From assembly GCA_910588595.1 (NCBI GenBank), contig CAJUQU010000250.1, positions 1-6,250 of the forward strand: a stretch of 6,250 nucleotides of DNA, written 5' to 3'. This document shows, one piece after another, positions 1 through 6,058 of this stretch (position 1 is its first letter; every line of letters begins with the position of its first letter). The position numbers and the translations under genes are program-made. The DNA is from an uncultured Lachnospiraceae bacterium. Its GTDB lineage: Bacteria; Bacillota_A; Clostridia; Lachnospirales; Lachnospiraceae. The notes beneath the pieces are model-generated. The model saw only the letters and a program-made list of their open reading frames with translations. It had not been told where the DNA came from and did no database searches.

Positions 1-30
1 CTCTTTCCCTACACGACGCTCTTCCGATCT
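1..30 (+). other. Illumina TruSeq read-1 adapter remnant (not biological)
   Basis: The first 30 bases match the 3' part of the Illumina TruSeq universal/read-1 adapter, ending in the diagnostic GCTCTTCCGATCT. Phage sequence starts at base 31. On the minus strand the adapter reads in frame with the portal gene and would add RSEERRVGKE, a peptide known as a contaminant signature in protein databases. The true sequence beyond base 31 is missing, so the contig end is a sequencing boundary and not a genome end. Confidence 0.97.
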
Positions 31-531
31 GCACCTGTCTGCTTCTATCACATGCAATTTTAAGGTGTATGGACAGTTTGGTGTTTCACCTACTTTGCGC
101 ACTACAAACACATCCCCGCTTGACAGCCATGAGTAGAAACATAACTGCTGCATCATATAAAAATCATTGACTCCTGTAATGTCACACCGCTGCTTATGCT
201 CTGCCCACATCCGGAATTCTGCTTTCACTCCCCGTTCCCACTCCTTTGCCTGTTCTGATGTGAGTCCAAGGATCGCCCGGTCTGGTCTCGGATTTAATTT
301 CAGCCCCAGACCGATGGTGTTTGTGCGGTTGGTTTTTACTGCAGACGCCGCTATTGGAGCCGACATTGTAAGCATACGTCCACGCTGCCTTAACGTGTAA
401 TTATTGTCGTCAATGTCTTCTCTCGGACTGCCCGACATAGGATTAAATCCCTTTAAAGCCCTCCTGGTATGACTTGCCCCTGCCTGTCCGTATCCCTTTG
501 CACCAGATAGATGCAGATTGTTATATACCAT
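31..531 (-). CDS. Phage portal protein, lambda gpB family (N-terminal 167 residues, cut by contig end)
   Basis: Portal proteins form the dodecameric ring at one capsid vertex through which terminase pumps DNA and to which the tail attaches. Translating the minus strand from the ATG at 531 gives an open frame starting MVYNNLHLSGAKGYGQAGAS. It contains NPMSGSPREDI, a YTLRQRGRMLTMSAPIAASA stretch (about 50-70), VKTNRTNTIGLGLKLNPRP (about 71-90) and LSSGDVFVVRKV (about 135-147). These fit the start of lambda-family portals, including the typical 'R.R.L..N.P.A..A...N' region and the later 'SGD.F' motif. The last genuine residues are IEADRC; what follows is adapter. Family members are usually about 500 residues, so roughly two thirds is missing. 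The start is 9 bp after the stop of the gpW-like gene, with a GGTGGGAG purine stretch just upstream, which suggests coupled translation. The family call rests on pattern recognition and gene order. Confidence 0.87.
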
Positions 532-540
532 ACTCCCACC

Positions 541-810
541 TTACCAGTCCCTCGGTACTATTGCCATTGCTTTTCTCGGTCTGATACCGTTTAACAGATT
601 TTCAAGTTCATCGCGCTCATCCTCAAGCTTTTCGATCTGTTCCTTGATGTTACTGCTATATTGATACCTTGATATCGTCCTGCTGCCAATGGTGTAACTT
701 TGTATTCCTTTTGCTGCCATCAGTTCTTTCTCCTTGGCGTAATAGGATTTCAGACGCTCATTGATTTTTTCAATACGTCTTACGATCTGTTGTCTTGTCA
801 GCATCTTCAT
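541..810 (-). CDS. Small head-tail joining protein, gpW/DUF6148-like
   Basis: An 89-residue charged protein starting MKMLTRQQIV. An N-terminal helix (about 4-32) is followed by QSYTIGSRTISRYQ (about 37-50) and a second amphipathic helix (about 52-75, KEQIEKLEDERDELE), ending PRDW. The 'SYTIGSRT..R' plus helix layout is what I associate with DUF6148 and lambda gpW, which sits under the portal and helps connect head to tail. Lambda gpW is 68 residues, so this is slightly longer. Its position between the large terminase and the portal is the expected W position. I chose the ATG at 810: an AGGTGAT Shine-Dalgarno lies about 8-9 nt upstream, and the possible GTG at 822 falls inside that site, directly after the terminase-type stop TAG. 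Bases 628-810 are repeated exactly at 1834-2016 by the tandem duplication; this is the only complete copy. A role in head completion is inferred from family and order. Confidence 0.8.
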   Translation of the reverse strand: MKMLTRQQIVRRIEKINERLKSYYAKEKELMAAKGIQSYTIGSRTISRYQYSSNIKEQIEKLEDERDELENLLNGIRPRKAMAIVPRDW

Positions 811-1838
811 GCTATATATCACCTACCATTCATCTTCAAATGACTGTCTTTGTTTTTGTTTCCTATATTTTTTCTTTGGGTTTGGCTTTTTCTCTGGCAC
901 CAGCTCTTTCAATGTCCTGTAAATACGGTCAAGATTCGGACGTAAAGATTTGAATGCCGCATTTGCGTAATTCCTGCAGTCAAGTGCCTCATTACGCTCA
1001 TGTCCGGGTATCTTTTCCCATTTCCATTTACCGTTCACATATGTCATTTTCTCTGACAGAAGTCCGGCAAAATACGTCGCATCGTACCCAAGATGATCAT
1101 TCAATGGAAAATGTGAGTACCTGCTTCCGGGTTCTTTTACATCCAACCCCGACATGATATGATCCTTTCCCGCATCAACACCAAGCGTATAAAGCCATGC
1201 CGTGCCTACTACAACCTTTTTCTCTTTTCCCTTTAAAATATTTACTTTCTTCGGAATCGATACGTACGGTATTCCGTCAGCACTTTTTCCTTTAATGGCA
1301 AATACCCTTTTGCGCAGGCGCTTGTTGCACTGCTCATACACCTCCTGTGTACGGTTGCCCCCACTGTCAACAAATGTTACGGAAATCTTTAACTTTTTGC
1401 CGTCCGCAAATGAATAAGAGCGGTCTATAACTCCGTCTAACCGCTCCCATGTATCATCTTCAGCAGGATCTCCCATGATGATCCCTTTTTCAATCCCCCA
1501 GTTTTCTTCATGAAACCCATATCCTACAACCTCATATTCCAGTCGGTTTCCCTGTGTATCAACCCCGCAGGTAAGACAGAGGACACCATCCGGCAGTTCA
1601 GCATTGTACATTTCTCTTCTTGCAAGCAGCTGTTCCTCATCTGTCTCACAGCTCCGATCTTCCCATAGCTGTCCAAATTGTGTATTATAGACTGTTTGCA
1701 GCTTTTCTGGATCCGTTCCCGCCTCCAGAAATTTTAAGATGATCTCTTCCCATGTCATCCATGGGCTTGCAAAAGCATTGATCCAGAACGATCGTACTCC
1801 CTTGTCATACGCATCCGGATTCTCCGCGATCCACTTTT
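628..1838. repeat. Tandem direct repeat, copy 1 (period 1206 bp)
   Basis: Every stretch I compared in this segment recurs unchanged 1206 bp to the right, and translations of the two copies are identical. Base 627 (g) differs from 1833 (a), which fixes the left limit. The segment covers, in minus-strand terms, residues 1-61 of the gpW-like gene, the short gene junction, and the terminase C-terminal coding part. It overlaps copy 2 by the 5-bp sequence ctttt at 1834-1838. Confidence 0.97.
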
Positions 1839-2016
1839 CGATCTGTTCCTTGATGTTACTGCTATATTGATACCTTGATATCGTCCTGCTGCCAATGGTG
1901 TAACTTTGTATTCCTTTTGCTGCCATCAGTTCTTTCTCCTTGGCGTAATAGGATTTCAGACGCTCATTGATTTTTTCAATACGTCTTACGATCTGTTGTC
2001 TTGTCAGCATCTTCAT
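823..2016 (-). CDS. Chimeric ORF: gpW-like N-terminus fused to TerL C-terminal nuclease region (duplication product)
   Basis: A 397-residue open frame from the ATG at 2016, with the same AGGTGAT ribosome site as the gpW-like gene (a GTG at 2028 would give 401 residues). Residues 1-61 equal the gpW-like protein exactly; residues 62-397 equal residues 302-637 of the large terminase. The switch occurs at ...IKEQIEK|WIAENPD..., at the ctttt shared by all three junction sites (628-632, 1834-1838, 3040-3044). The product would lack the Walker A and B ATPase motifs and the zinc-ribbon cysteines but keep the candidate RNase H-like nuclease segment (GVDTQGNRLE, FVDSGGNRTQ, NEALDCRNYA). I know of no natural protein of this design. 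If the duplication is real this is an accidental fusion; if it is an assembly artefact the gene does not exist. It should not be annotated as a second terminase. Confidence 0.85.
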   Translation of the reverse strand: MKMLTRQQIVRRIEKINERLKSYYAKEKELMAAKGIQSYTIGSRTISRYQYSSNIKEQIEKWIAENPDAYDKGVRSFWINAFASPWMTWEEIILKFLEAGTDPEKLQTVYNTQFGQLWEDRSCETDEEQLLARREMYNAELPDGVLCLTCGVDTQGNRLEYEVVGYGFHEENWGIEKGIIMGDPAEDDTWERLDGVIDRSYSFADGKKLKISVTFVDSGGNRTQEVYEQCNKRLRKRVFAIKGKSADGIPYVSIPKKVNILKGKEKKVVVGTAWLYTLGVDAGKDHIMSGLDVKEPGSRYSHFPLNDHLGYDATYFAGLLSEKMTYVNGKWKWEKIPGHERNEALDCRNYANAAFKSLRPNLDRIYRTLKELVPEKKPNPKKKYRKQKQRQSFEDEW

Positions 2017-3044
2017 GCTATATATCACCTACCATTCATCTTCAAATGACTGTCTTTGTTTTTGTTTCCTATATTTTTTCTTTGGGTTTGGCTTTTTCTC
2101 TGGCACCAGCTCTTTCAATGTCCTGTAAATACGGTCAAGATTCGGACGTAAAGATTTGAATGCCGCATTTGCGTAATTCCTGCAGTCAAGTGCCTCATTA
2201 CGCTCATGTCCGGGTATCTTTTCCCATTTCCATTTACCGTTCACATATGTCATTTTCTCTGACAGAAGTCCGGCAAAATACGTCGCATCGTACCCAAGAT
2301 GATCATTCAATGGAAAATGTGAGTACCTGCTTCCGGGTTCTTTTACATCCAACCCCGACATGATATGATCCTTTCCCGCATCAACACCAAGCGTATAAAG
2401 CCATGCCGTGCCTACTACAACCTTTTTCTCTTTTCCCTTTAAAATATTTACTTTCTTCGGAATCGATACGTACGGTATTCCGTCAGCACTTTTTCCTTTA
2501 ATGGCAAATACCCTTTTGCGCAGGCGCTTGTTGCACTGCTCATACACCTCCTGTGTACGGTTGCCCCCACTGTCAACAAATGTTACGGAAATCTTTAACT
2601 TTTTGCCGTCCGCAAATGAATAAGAGCGGTCTATAACTCCGTCTAACCGCTCCCATGTATCATCTTCAGCAGGATCTCCCATGATGATCCCTTTTTCAAT
2701 CCCCCAGTTTTCTTCATGAAACCCATATCCTACAACCTCATATTCCAGTCGGTTTCCCTGTGTATCAACCCCGCAGGTAAGACAGAGGACACCATCCGGC
2801 AGTTCAGCATTGTACATTTCTCTTCTTGCAAGCAGCTGTTCCTCATCTGTCTCACAGCTCCGATCTTCCCATAGCTGTCCAAATTGTGTATTATAGACTG
2901 TTTGCAGCTTTTCTGGATCCGTTCCCGCCTCCAGAAATTTTAAGATGATCTCTTCCCATGTCATCCATGGGCTTGCAAAAGCATTGATCCAGAACGATCG
3001 TACTCCCTTGTCATACGCATCCGGATTCTCCGCGATCCACTTTT
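1834..3044. repeat. Tandem direct repeat, copy 2 (period 1206 bp)
   Basis: Second copy of the 1206-bp unit, lying in the 3' half of the large terminase gene and running past its stop into a truncated gpW-like start. The right limit is set by base 3045 (t) against 1839 (c). The shared ctttt at 3040-3044, 1834-1838 and 628-632 is the only homology at the join, so this is a microhomology junction rather than recombination between long repeats. I saw no mismatch between copies. Confidence 0.97.
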
Positions 3045-3942
3045 TAGGCTGCTTTCTGATGCTCTGCTCTGTTGATGCACACCCGCAATGCGGGCAGGCG
3101 CAATTTATATCAGATACTTTAAACTGCTTTTTCCCGTTTACCTTCTTTACTTTTGTTTCGAAACGGATATGGTTGAAGGTGATAAAAAAGTATTCGTCAC
3201 AATGTGGGCATTGAACGCACCAGTGTTCCTGCGTACCATTGTTAAAGGCATCCTCAATATTGGACGCCCCCTTTATCGTCGGTGTTGATACCTCGACCAT
3301 CTTGCGATTGTAAAAAGTATTGGTGCGTGCCTCTACCAGTCTCCACGGATCCCCTTCTGTTCCGGCGCTTTTCGGCCAGCGGTCTCTTTCATCGCCGAAT
3401 ACATACCTGCAGGGAATCGACGCAAGATTCGATGGTGAGTTGGCTCCTGTGATTGTGAGCATACCACCCGGATAGGATTTATTGAAGATGGTATTATTGG
3501 ACTCCCTGCTCTTTACATCCGCCACCTTGTCCCTGAGTGATCTGGTGTCCCTGATCATGGGAGCGATTCTCCGTTTTGAAAAATCTTCGGCTGTAGGCTT
3601 TATATTTGGAGTTACAAACATGATCGGTCCCGGATCTACGTCGATAGCATATCCCAGCATGTTTAGCTCCATCTCGCTCTTGCCAACCTGTGATGATGCT
3701 ACAACCACTATATGATGTATCTTAGGATCGGTAAATGCATCCATGGGCTCTTTCAGATATGGTGTCCTGCTTGTCTTCCACCTTCCCGGTTCGGCGCTGT
3801 TTTCTGCCGACAGCCACCTGTACTTGTCTGACCATTCTGTCACTGTCAGCCGCTCTGGCGGCTTGAAATAAACGACAGCTTTCTTTATTGTCCTGTTAAG
3901 CTTGATGATTTCCGGATCACTCGCTGGATTCTTCGCTGGCAT
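2029..3942 (-). CDS. Phage terminase large subunit, lambda gpA family
   Basis: The packaging motor and cos-cleaving nuclease: it cuts concatemeric DNA and drives it through the portal by ATP hydrolysis. From the ATG at 3942 (MPAKNPASDP) it has 637 residues, close to lambda gpA (641). Visible parts: PPERLTVTEWSDKYRWLS (29-46), typical of the family N-terminus; Walker A-type ASSQVGKS (82-89); Walker B-like RYVFGDERD (179-187) with D184/E185; a zinc-ribbon-like pair with CPHC at 245-248 and 283-286; and candidate nuclease segments GVDTQGNRLE (D393), FVDSGGNRTQ (D457) and NEALDCRNYA (D587). Assignment of the nuclease acids is inference. The C-terminus is very basic (PKKKYRKQKQR). I chose 3942 because GGAAAGGA lies upstream and the N-terminus then fits the family; it overlaps the small-subunit gene by 26 bp, suggesting translational coupling. 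An upstream extension to 4092 would add 50 residues that only mirror the small-subunit gene. Codons 302 onward lie in the duplicated segment. Confidence 0.95.
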   Translation of the reverse strand: MPAKNPASDPEIIKLNRTIKKAVVYFKPPERLTVTEWSDKYRWLSAENSAEPGRWKTSRTPYLKEPMDAFTDPKIHHIVVVASSQVGKSEMELNMLGYAIDVDPGPIMFVTPNIKPTAEDFSKRRIAPMIRDTRSLRDKVADVKSRESNNTIFNKSYPGGMLTITGANSPSNLASIPCRYVFGDERDRWPKSAGTEGDPWRLVEARTNTFYNRKMVEVSTPTIKGASNIEDAFNNGTQEHWCVQCPHCDEYFFITFNHIRFETKVKKVNGKKQFKVSDINCACPHCGCASTEQSIRKQPKKWIAENPDAYDKGVRSFWINAFASPWMTWEEIILKFLEAGTDPEKLQTVYNTQFGQLWEDRSCETDEEQLLARREMYNAELPDGVLCLTCGVDTQGNRLEYEVVGYGFHEENWGIEKGIIMGDPAEDDTWERLDGVIDRSYSFADGKKLKISVTFVDSGGNRTQEVYEQCNKRLRKRVFAIKGKSADGIPYVSIPKKVNILKGKEKKVVVGTAWLYTLGVDAGKDHIMSGLDVKEPGSRYSHFPLNDHLGYDATYFAGLLSEKMTYVNGKWKWEKIPGHERNEALDCRNYANAAFKSLRPNLDRIYRTLKELVPEKKPNPKKKYRKQKQRQSFEDEW

Positions 3943-4504
3943 CCTGCCATTCTTTCCTTTCCAGAACCCTGCGCCTATACTCTTTTGGATCATATTCATA
4001 TCTGGATAATTCGTCCAGAATATGACATACAGCATCCTTGATAATAACCTGTGCTTCCGTCGCTGTGCCGACTGCTGCCACATCAACCGCAAGCTGTCCG
4101 GGCAATGCCAGCAGCATTGATCGGACAGCCAGACACAGGTCAGCAGTCATTTTTTCGACATCTTCTGCAGCGTGCATATGTCCTGCCAGTTCATCAAGCT
4201 CTATTTCCGCCATTTTTGCTTTTGCACTTTTGAAATCAATCTCTGCCTGCATCTTCTCGATAATCTTTTGTTCTTTAAGATTACCTTGTGCCTTCGCAGG
4301 TCTCGCTTTCAGATATTTTATATAGGATATTACAGAAGGGAATAAGTCATATCGGCTTGCCTTCCGACCGCCCACCTTTACCTCACAGGTATTCAACACG
4401 CCGTCCTGTGTAAGCTGCTGGACACGCCTCACTGATTCAAATCCAAGCACTCTTTTTATGAATTTTACATCTACATAGTTCTCCTCAAATGCAATTTCCG
4501 GCAC
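3917..4504 (-). CDS. Phage terminase small subunit, Nu1-like
   Basis: The DNA-recognition subunit of the packaging enzyme; it binds the packaging site and hands DNA to the large subunit. It has 195 residues (lambda Nu1 has 181). Residues about 10-66 form a winged helix-turn-helix: YVDVKFIKRVLGF, then SVRRVQQLTQDGVL (24-37, the likely recognition region), then a wing with GGRKASRYDL (45-54). Residues about 76-106 are a charged helix (coiled-coil-like), followed by a mostly helical segment with LALPGQLAVDVAAVG (132-146) and a basic, acidic-tipped tail (EESSE) that may contact the large subunit. The start is a GTG at 4504; no in-frame ATG is nearby, and a long GGGAGGGGGGAAGG ribosome site lies just upstream. 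It is followed, with overlap, by the large subunit. Confidence 0.88.
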   Translation of the reverse strand: MPEIAFEENYVDVKFIKRVLGFESVRRVQQLTQDGVLNTCEVKVGGRKASRYDLFPSVISYIKYLKARPAKAQGNLKEQKIIEKMQAEIDFKSAKAKMAEIELDELAGHMHAAEDVEKMTADLCLAVRSMLLALPGQLAVDVAAVGTATEAQVIIKDAVCHILDELSRYEYDPKEYRRRVLERKEWQDASEESSE

Positions 4505-4618
4505 TGCCCTTCCCCCCTCCCAGTGCGTAACGAAATGATATTAATTTTTTCCCTGGTAGCTAGACAGTTTCTGGGCTCGCAAGCACCGCAGGGGAAAATT
4601 GGGCGTCACAGTACCTTT
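4505..4618. other. Structured intergenic region upstream of terS; candidate cos/packaging site
   Basis: This 114-bp gap is GC-richer than the gap beyond the next gene and contains nested symmetry. Outer arms cccTG (4551-4555) and caggg (4589-4593) extend through T/A flanks (4546-4550 with 4594-4598, one G-T wobble). Inside lies gctcgcaagc (4575-4584), an imperfect palindrome broken only by one T-G pair, next to the short palindrome gctagc region at 4556-4562. In lambda-type phages cos lies directly upstream of the small terminase gene and its nicking site has imperfect dyad symmetry. Position and symmetry fit; no cut site can be proven from sequence. The same gap holds the terS ribosome-binding site at about 4511-4523. 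Confidence 0.4.
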
Positions 4619-5218
4619 TTATCTGCTCAGCCTTTTTAAGTGATGCTCCAAACGTTTCCCCAATTCTGTGTTAATCCGCTTGTGAATGTTTTCTGATACC
4701 GTCTCATTTGTTATCATCTGTGGAACAGAGACTGTCTTGATCGCTTTTATAGGATATCTCTCATCACTTTCACGCTGAAAAGGTAGTTGTGGTGTTCCTG
4801 CTTTGGCGTTGTTGGGCGTTCCCAAGAATACCTTTTTTCCTAACGACTCCCTTCCCGAGCTTTTTTTAATCAGGGCAGTTACTACATATGGTCCCTTGGC
4901 TGGTCGGATTTTTGGTTTCATTCCAAAATGTGTAGGTGTCAACACTCTGCCCCTGTATATGATAGATAGATCATCTATCCTCGTTCCATGCACCCGGACA
5001 CTGCTTCTCCCCCGGATCCCTGTCTTTGCCTCGTTGACATCTGCCTTTTTTATTCCATATTCTTTCGCTACTTCCTGTGATATCCATGACGGACCTCGTG
5101 ATTTGAAATCTGCAATTGTTCTTTCCACTACTTTTCTGCTTCTGCTGCGCATATCCTGTAACTCATCTACTACATTATCAAATCCCTCAACGATAACATT
5201 CATTGTCCCTGCTGCCAT
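4619..5218 (-). CDS. Tail completion/minor tail protein, lambda gpZ-like
   Basis: A basic 199-residue protein. The N-terminal part (about 7-50: MNVIVEGFDNVVDELQDM... then helix) and the C-terminal block RYPIKAIKTVSVPQMITNE (154-172), followed by an amphipathic helix ending LEHHLKRLSR, resemble lambda gpZ, whose C-terminus has a similar 'RYPI..VK...VP......' block before a long helix. GpZ-family proteins act at the end of tail assembly and in head-tail completion. In lambda, Z lies after the head genes; here it precedes the terminase genes, which is unusual for lambda order. The start is uncertain: the ATG at 5218 has only a distant GGTGG site, while the ATG at 5203 (MNVIVEGF) has a close but weak AGGGA. 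Homology is judged by eye. Confidence 0.72.
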   Translation of the reverse strand: MAAGTMNVIVEGFDNVVDELQDMRSRSRKVVERTIADFKSRGPSWISQEVAKEYGIKKADVNEAKTGIRGRSSVRVHGTRIDDLSIIYRGRVLTPTHFGMKPKIRPAKGPYVVTALIKKSSGRESLGKKVFLGTPNNAKAGTPQLPFQRESDERYPIKAIKTVSVPQMITNETVSENIHKRINTELGKRLEHHLKRLSR

Positions 5219-5245
5219 TGGAATAATACACCACCATTCTATATG

Positions 5246-5275
5246 TAAAAAGGCTACCTCTTAAATGCGGGTAGC
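5246..5275 (-). terminator. Intrinsic terminator or attenuator in the late-gene leader
   Basis: On the minus strand GCTACC (5275-5270) and GGTAGC (5258-5253) form a 6-bp stem with an 11-nt loop, followed by C and TTTTT (5251-5247). It lies downstream of the candidate promoter at 5307-5334 and about 30 nt before the gpZ-like gene, so it sits in the leader rather than after a gene. A shorter hairpin, AATGC/GCATT (5278-5274 with 5268-5264), uses part of the same arm and cannot form at the same time. The stem is short, so strength is uncertain. Confidence 0.5.
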
Positions 5276-5297
5276 ATTGCTCACTGTTTGAAAATCA

Positions 5298-5318
5298 CAG
5301 TATAACATTATCATACTG
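5298..5318. promoter_or_regulatory. Inverted repeat over the candidate -10 box
   Basis: CAGTAT at 5298-5303 and ATACTG at 5313-5318 form 6-bp inverted arms around a 9-base AT-rich centre that contains the candidate -10 box. A neighbouring pair, actgt (5283-5287) and acagt (5297-5301), overlaps it. Such symmetry at a start site is typical of an operator, but the protein that binds, if any, is unknown. Confidence 0.3.
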
Positions 5319-5334
5319 GATTGCTGGATTTCAA
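5307..5334 (-). promoter_or_regulatory. Candidate late promoter reading toward the packaging genes
   Basis: On the minus strand TTGAAA (5334-5329) and GATAAT (5312-5307) are separated by 16 bp, close to the sigma-A consensus TTGACA-17-TATAAT. Transcription would begin near 5300 and run into the gpZ-like, terminase and head genes. The 10-bp direct repeats end exactly at the -35 box, where an activator would bind. The promoter call is sequence-based only. Confidence 0.45.
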
Positions 5335-5357
5335 TGCGTTTTACTGCGTTTTACTGC
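5335..5357 (-). repeat. Two 10-bp direct repeats abutting the -35 box; possible activator sites
   Basis: On the minus strand GCAGTAAAAC occurs twice back to back (5357-5348 and 5347-5338), followed by GCA, with no mismatch. The 10-bp period puts the copies on the same face of the helix, immediately upstream of TTGAAA. This is the usual arrangement for a protein that recruits RNA polymerase; the late regulator encoded at 5460-5912 is the obvious candidate by position. Confidence 0.5.
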
Positions 5358-5459
5358 TATTTTTTATTTTATTGAACCCTTTTTTATCCTGCTGTCATAA
5401 TTAACAGAAAAGTCGGTTGGATAATCCAATGATTTATTTGATGATGCCATGCTTTACTT
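5358..5459. other. AT-rich gap after the regulator gene with two short inverted repeats
   Basis: No coding frame is convincing here. TTGGA-taa-TCCAA (5417-5429) is a perfect inverted repeat shortly after the regulator stop, and CTGT...ACAG (5391-5406) is a weaker one. The minus strand after the first is only modestly T-rich (ACTTTTC), so it is at best a weak terminator. Either may instead be an operator element. Confidence 0.3.
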
Positions 5460-5912
5460 TTACGGATTCTCTTTTTGCAATTCTTTCATGTGCTTCAATG
5501 CGGCTCCATGAATCCTAAATACTTTATCATTGTATTTTTCAACGTTTATATTGTAGTCCCTCCTATTTCCAAATATCGCTCCTCTTATTTCGTCCCATTC
5601 AAGTTTATCCTCATATCGCATCTGCATCACCAATTTTTCATACGGATTGTCCAACTTTTCAAATAATGAATTTATAATCTTACTTTGTTCTGCCAGATCT
5701 TTCTCGAGTCTTTTAATCTTTTCTTCTGCAAATATTTTATTGCATACAGCATTCTCAACAGCAGATACTAATGTTCCACCTATAGATAAACCTGTTTTTC
5801 CTGCCGGAGAAGATATGTCATCCTTATTAAGCAATGCATTATACCTTATTATAGTTGTTTCTAACTCTTCATGCTTTCTTAAGTGCTTTTTCAAGTATTC
5901 CTTATCGACCAT
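5460..5912 (-). CDS. Late-gene transcriptional regulator, ArpU/RinA/DUF1492-like
   Basis: A 150-residue, mostly helical protein starting MVDKEYLKKHLRKHEELETT. After a helical N-terminus and a glycine-rich loop (about 35-48), residues 50-88 form a coiled-coil-like helix (EEKIKRLEKDLAEQSKIINS). The C-terminal part (about 89-145) resembles a sigma-70 region 4-type helix-turn-helix: NPYEKLVMQMRYEDKLEWDE, then IRGAIFG, then VFRIHGAALKHMKEL. The 'L..RY....W.EI' pattern is typical of the small regulators that lie just before terminase genes in phages of Firmicutes and activate late transcription (RinA in Staphylococcus aureus phages, ArpU in Enterococcus). The start at 5912 has a GGGGAG site 5 nt upstream; an upstream TTG at 5999 would add 29 poorly structured residues. 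The gene is visibly AT-richer than the packaging genes. The function is inferred from fold pattern and position; no exact family member is claimed. Confidence 0.72.
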   Translation of the reverse strand: MVDKEYLKKHLRKHEELETTIIRYNALLNKDDISSPAGKTGLSIGGTLVSAVENAVCNKIFAEEKIKRLEKDLAEQSKIINSLFEKLDNPYEKLVMQMRYEDKLEWDEIRGAIFGNRRDYNINVEKYNDKVFRIHGAALKHMKELQKENP

Positions 5913-6058
5913 ATAAACTCCCCTGCCAGTATTTCTCCATCCATGATTTATTCCATTTTCAGTTTTTCTTTTGCACTTATGCCATATCCTCTTGTGCAAA
6001 ATTTTGCTTACCTAAGGACTGATATGATGATATTCTATCCATAGGCTTTTATGAGTTT

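Noticed and set aside
811..822. GTG start at 822 (and 2028) for the gpW-like and chimeric ORFs
   Set aside because: The GTG is part of the AGGTGAT ribosome-binding site serving the ATG at 810 (and 2016).
954..1417. Plus-strand ORFs at 954-1157 and 1202-1417 and their copies at 2160-2363 and 2408-2623
   Set aside because: They are antisense to the terminase coding sequence, occur twice only because of the duplication, and have no protein-like composition.
823..2028. Second, independent terminase gene
   Set aside because: It is an exact copy of the terminase 3' half joined to a gpW-like start, lacks the ATPase domain, and is fully explained by the tandem duplication.
628..3044. Insertion sequence or integron-like origin of the repeated segment
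   Set aside because: It contains only phage structural and packaging coding sequence, no transposase, no terminal inverted repeats and no target-site duplication beyond the 5-bp microhomology.
3943..4092. Extension of the large terminase upstream to 4092 (50 more residues)
   Set aside because: The extra residues lie inside the small-subunit gene, do not look like the family N-terminus, and a better ATG with a ribosome site is at 3942.
4803..5264. 153-codon plus-strand ORF opposite the gpZ-like gene
   Set aside because: It is antisense to a gene with a family-like C-terminal block and begins inside it without a convincing ribosome site.
5913..5999. Upstream extension of the late regulator to a TTG at 5999
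   Set aside because: It starts at TTG and adds residues without family-like features, whereas the ATG at 5912 has a strong GGGGAG site 5 nt away. An AGGTAAG stretch upstream of the TTG keeps this from being fully excluded.
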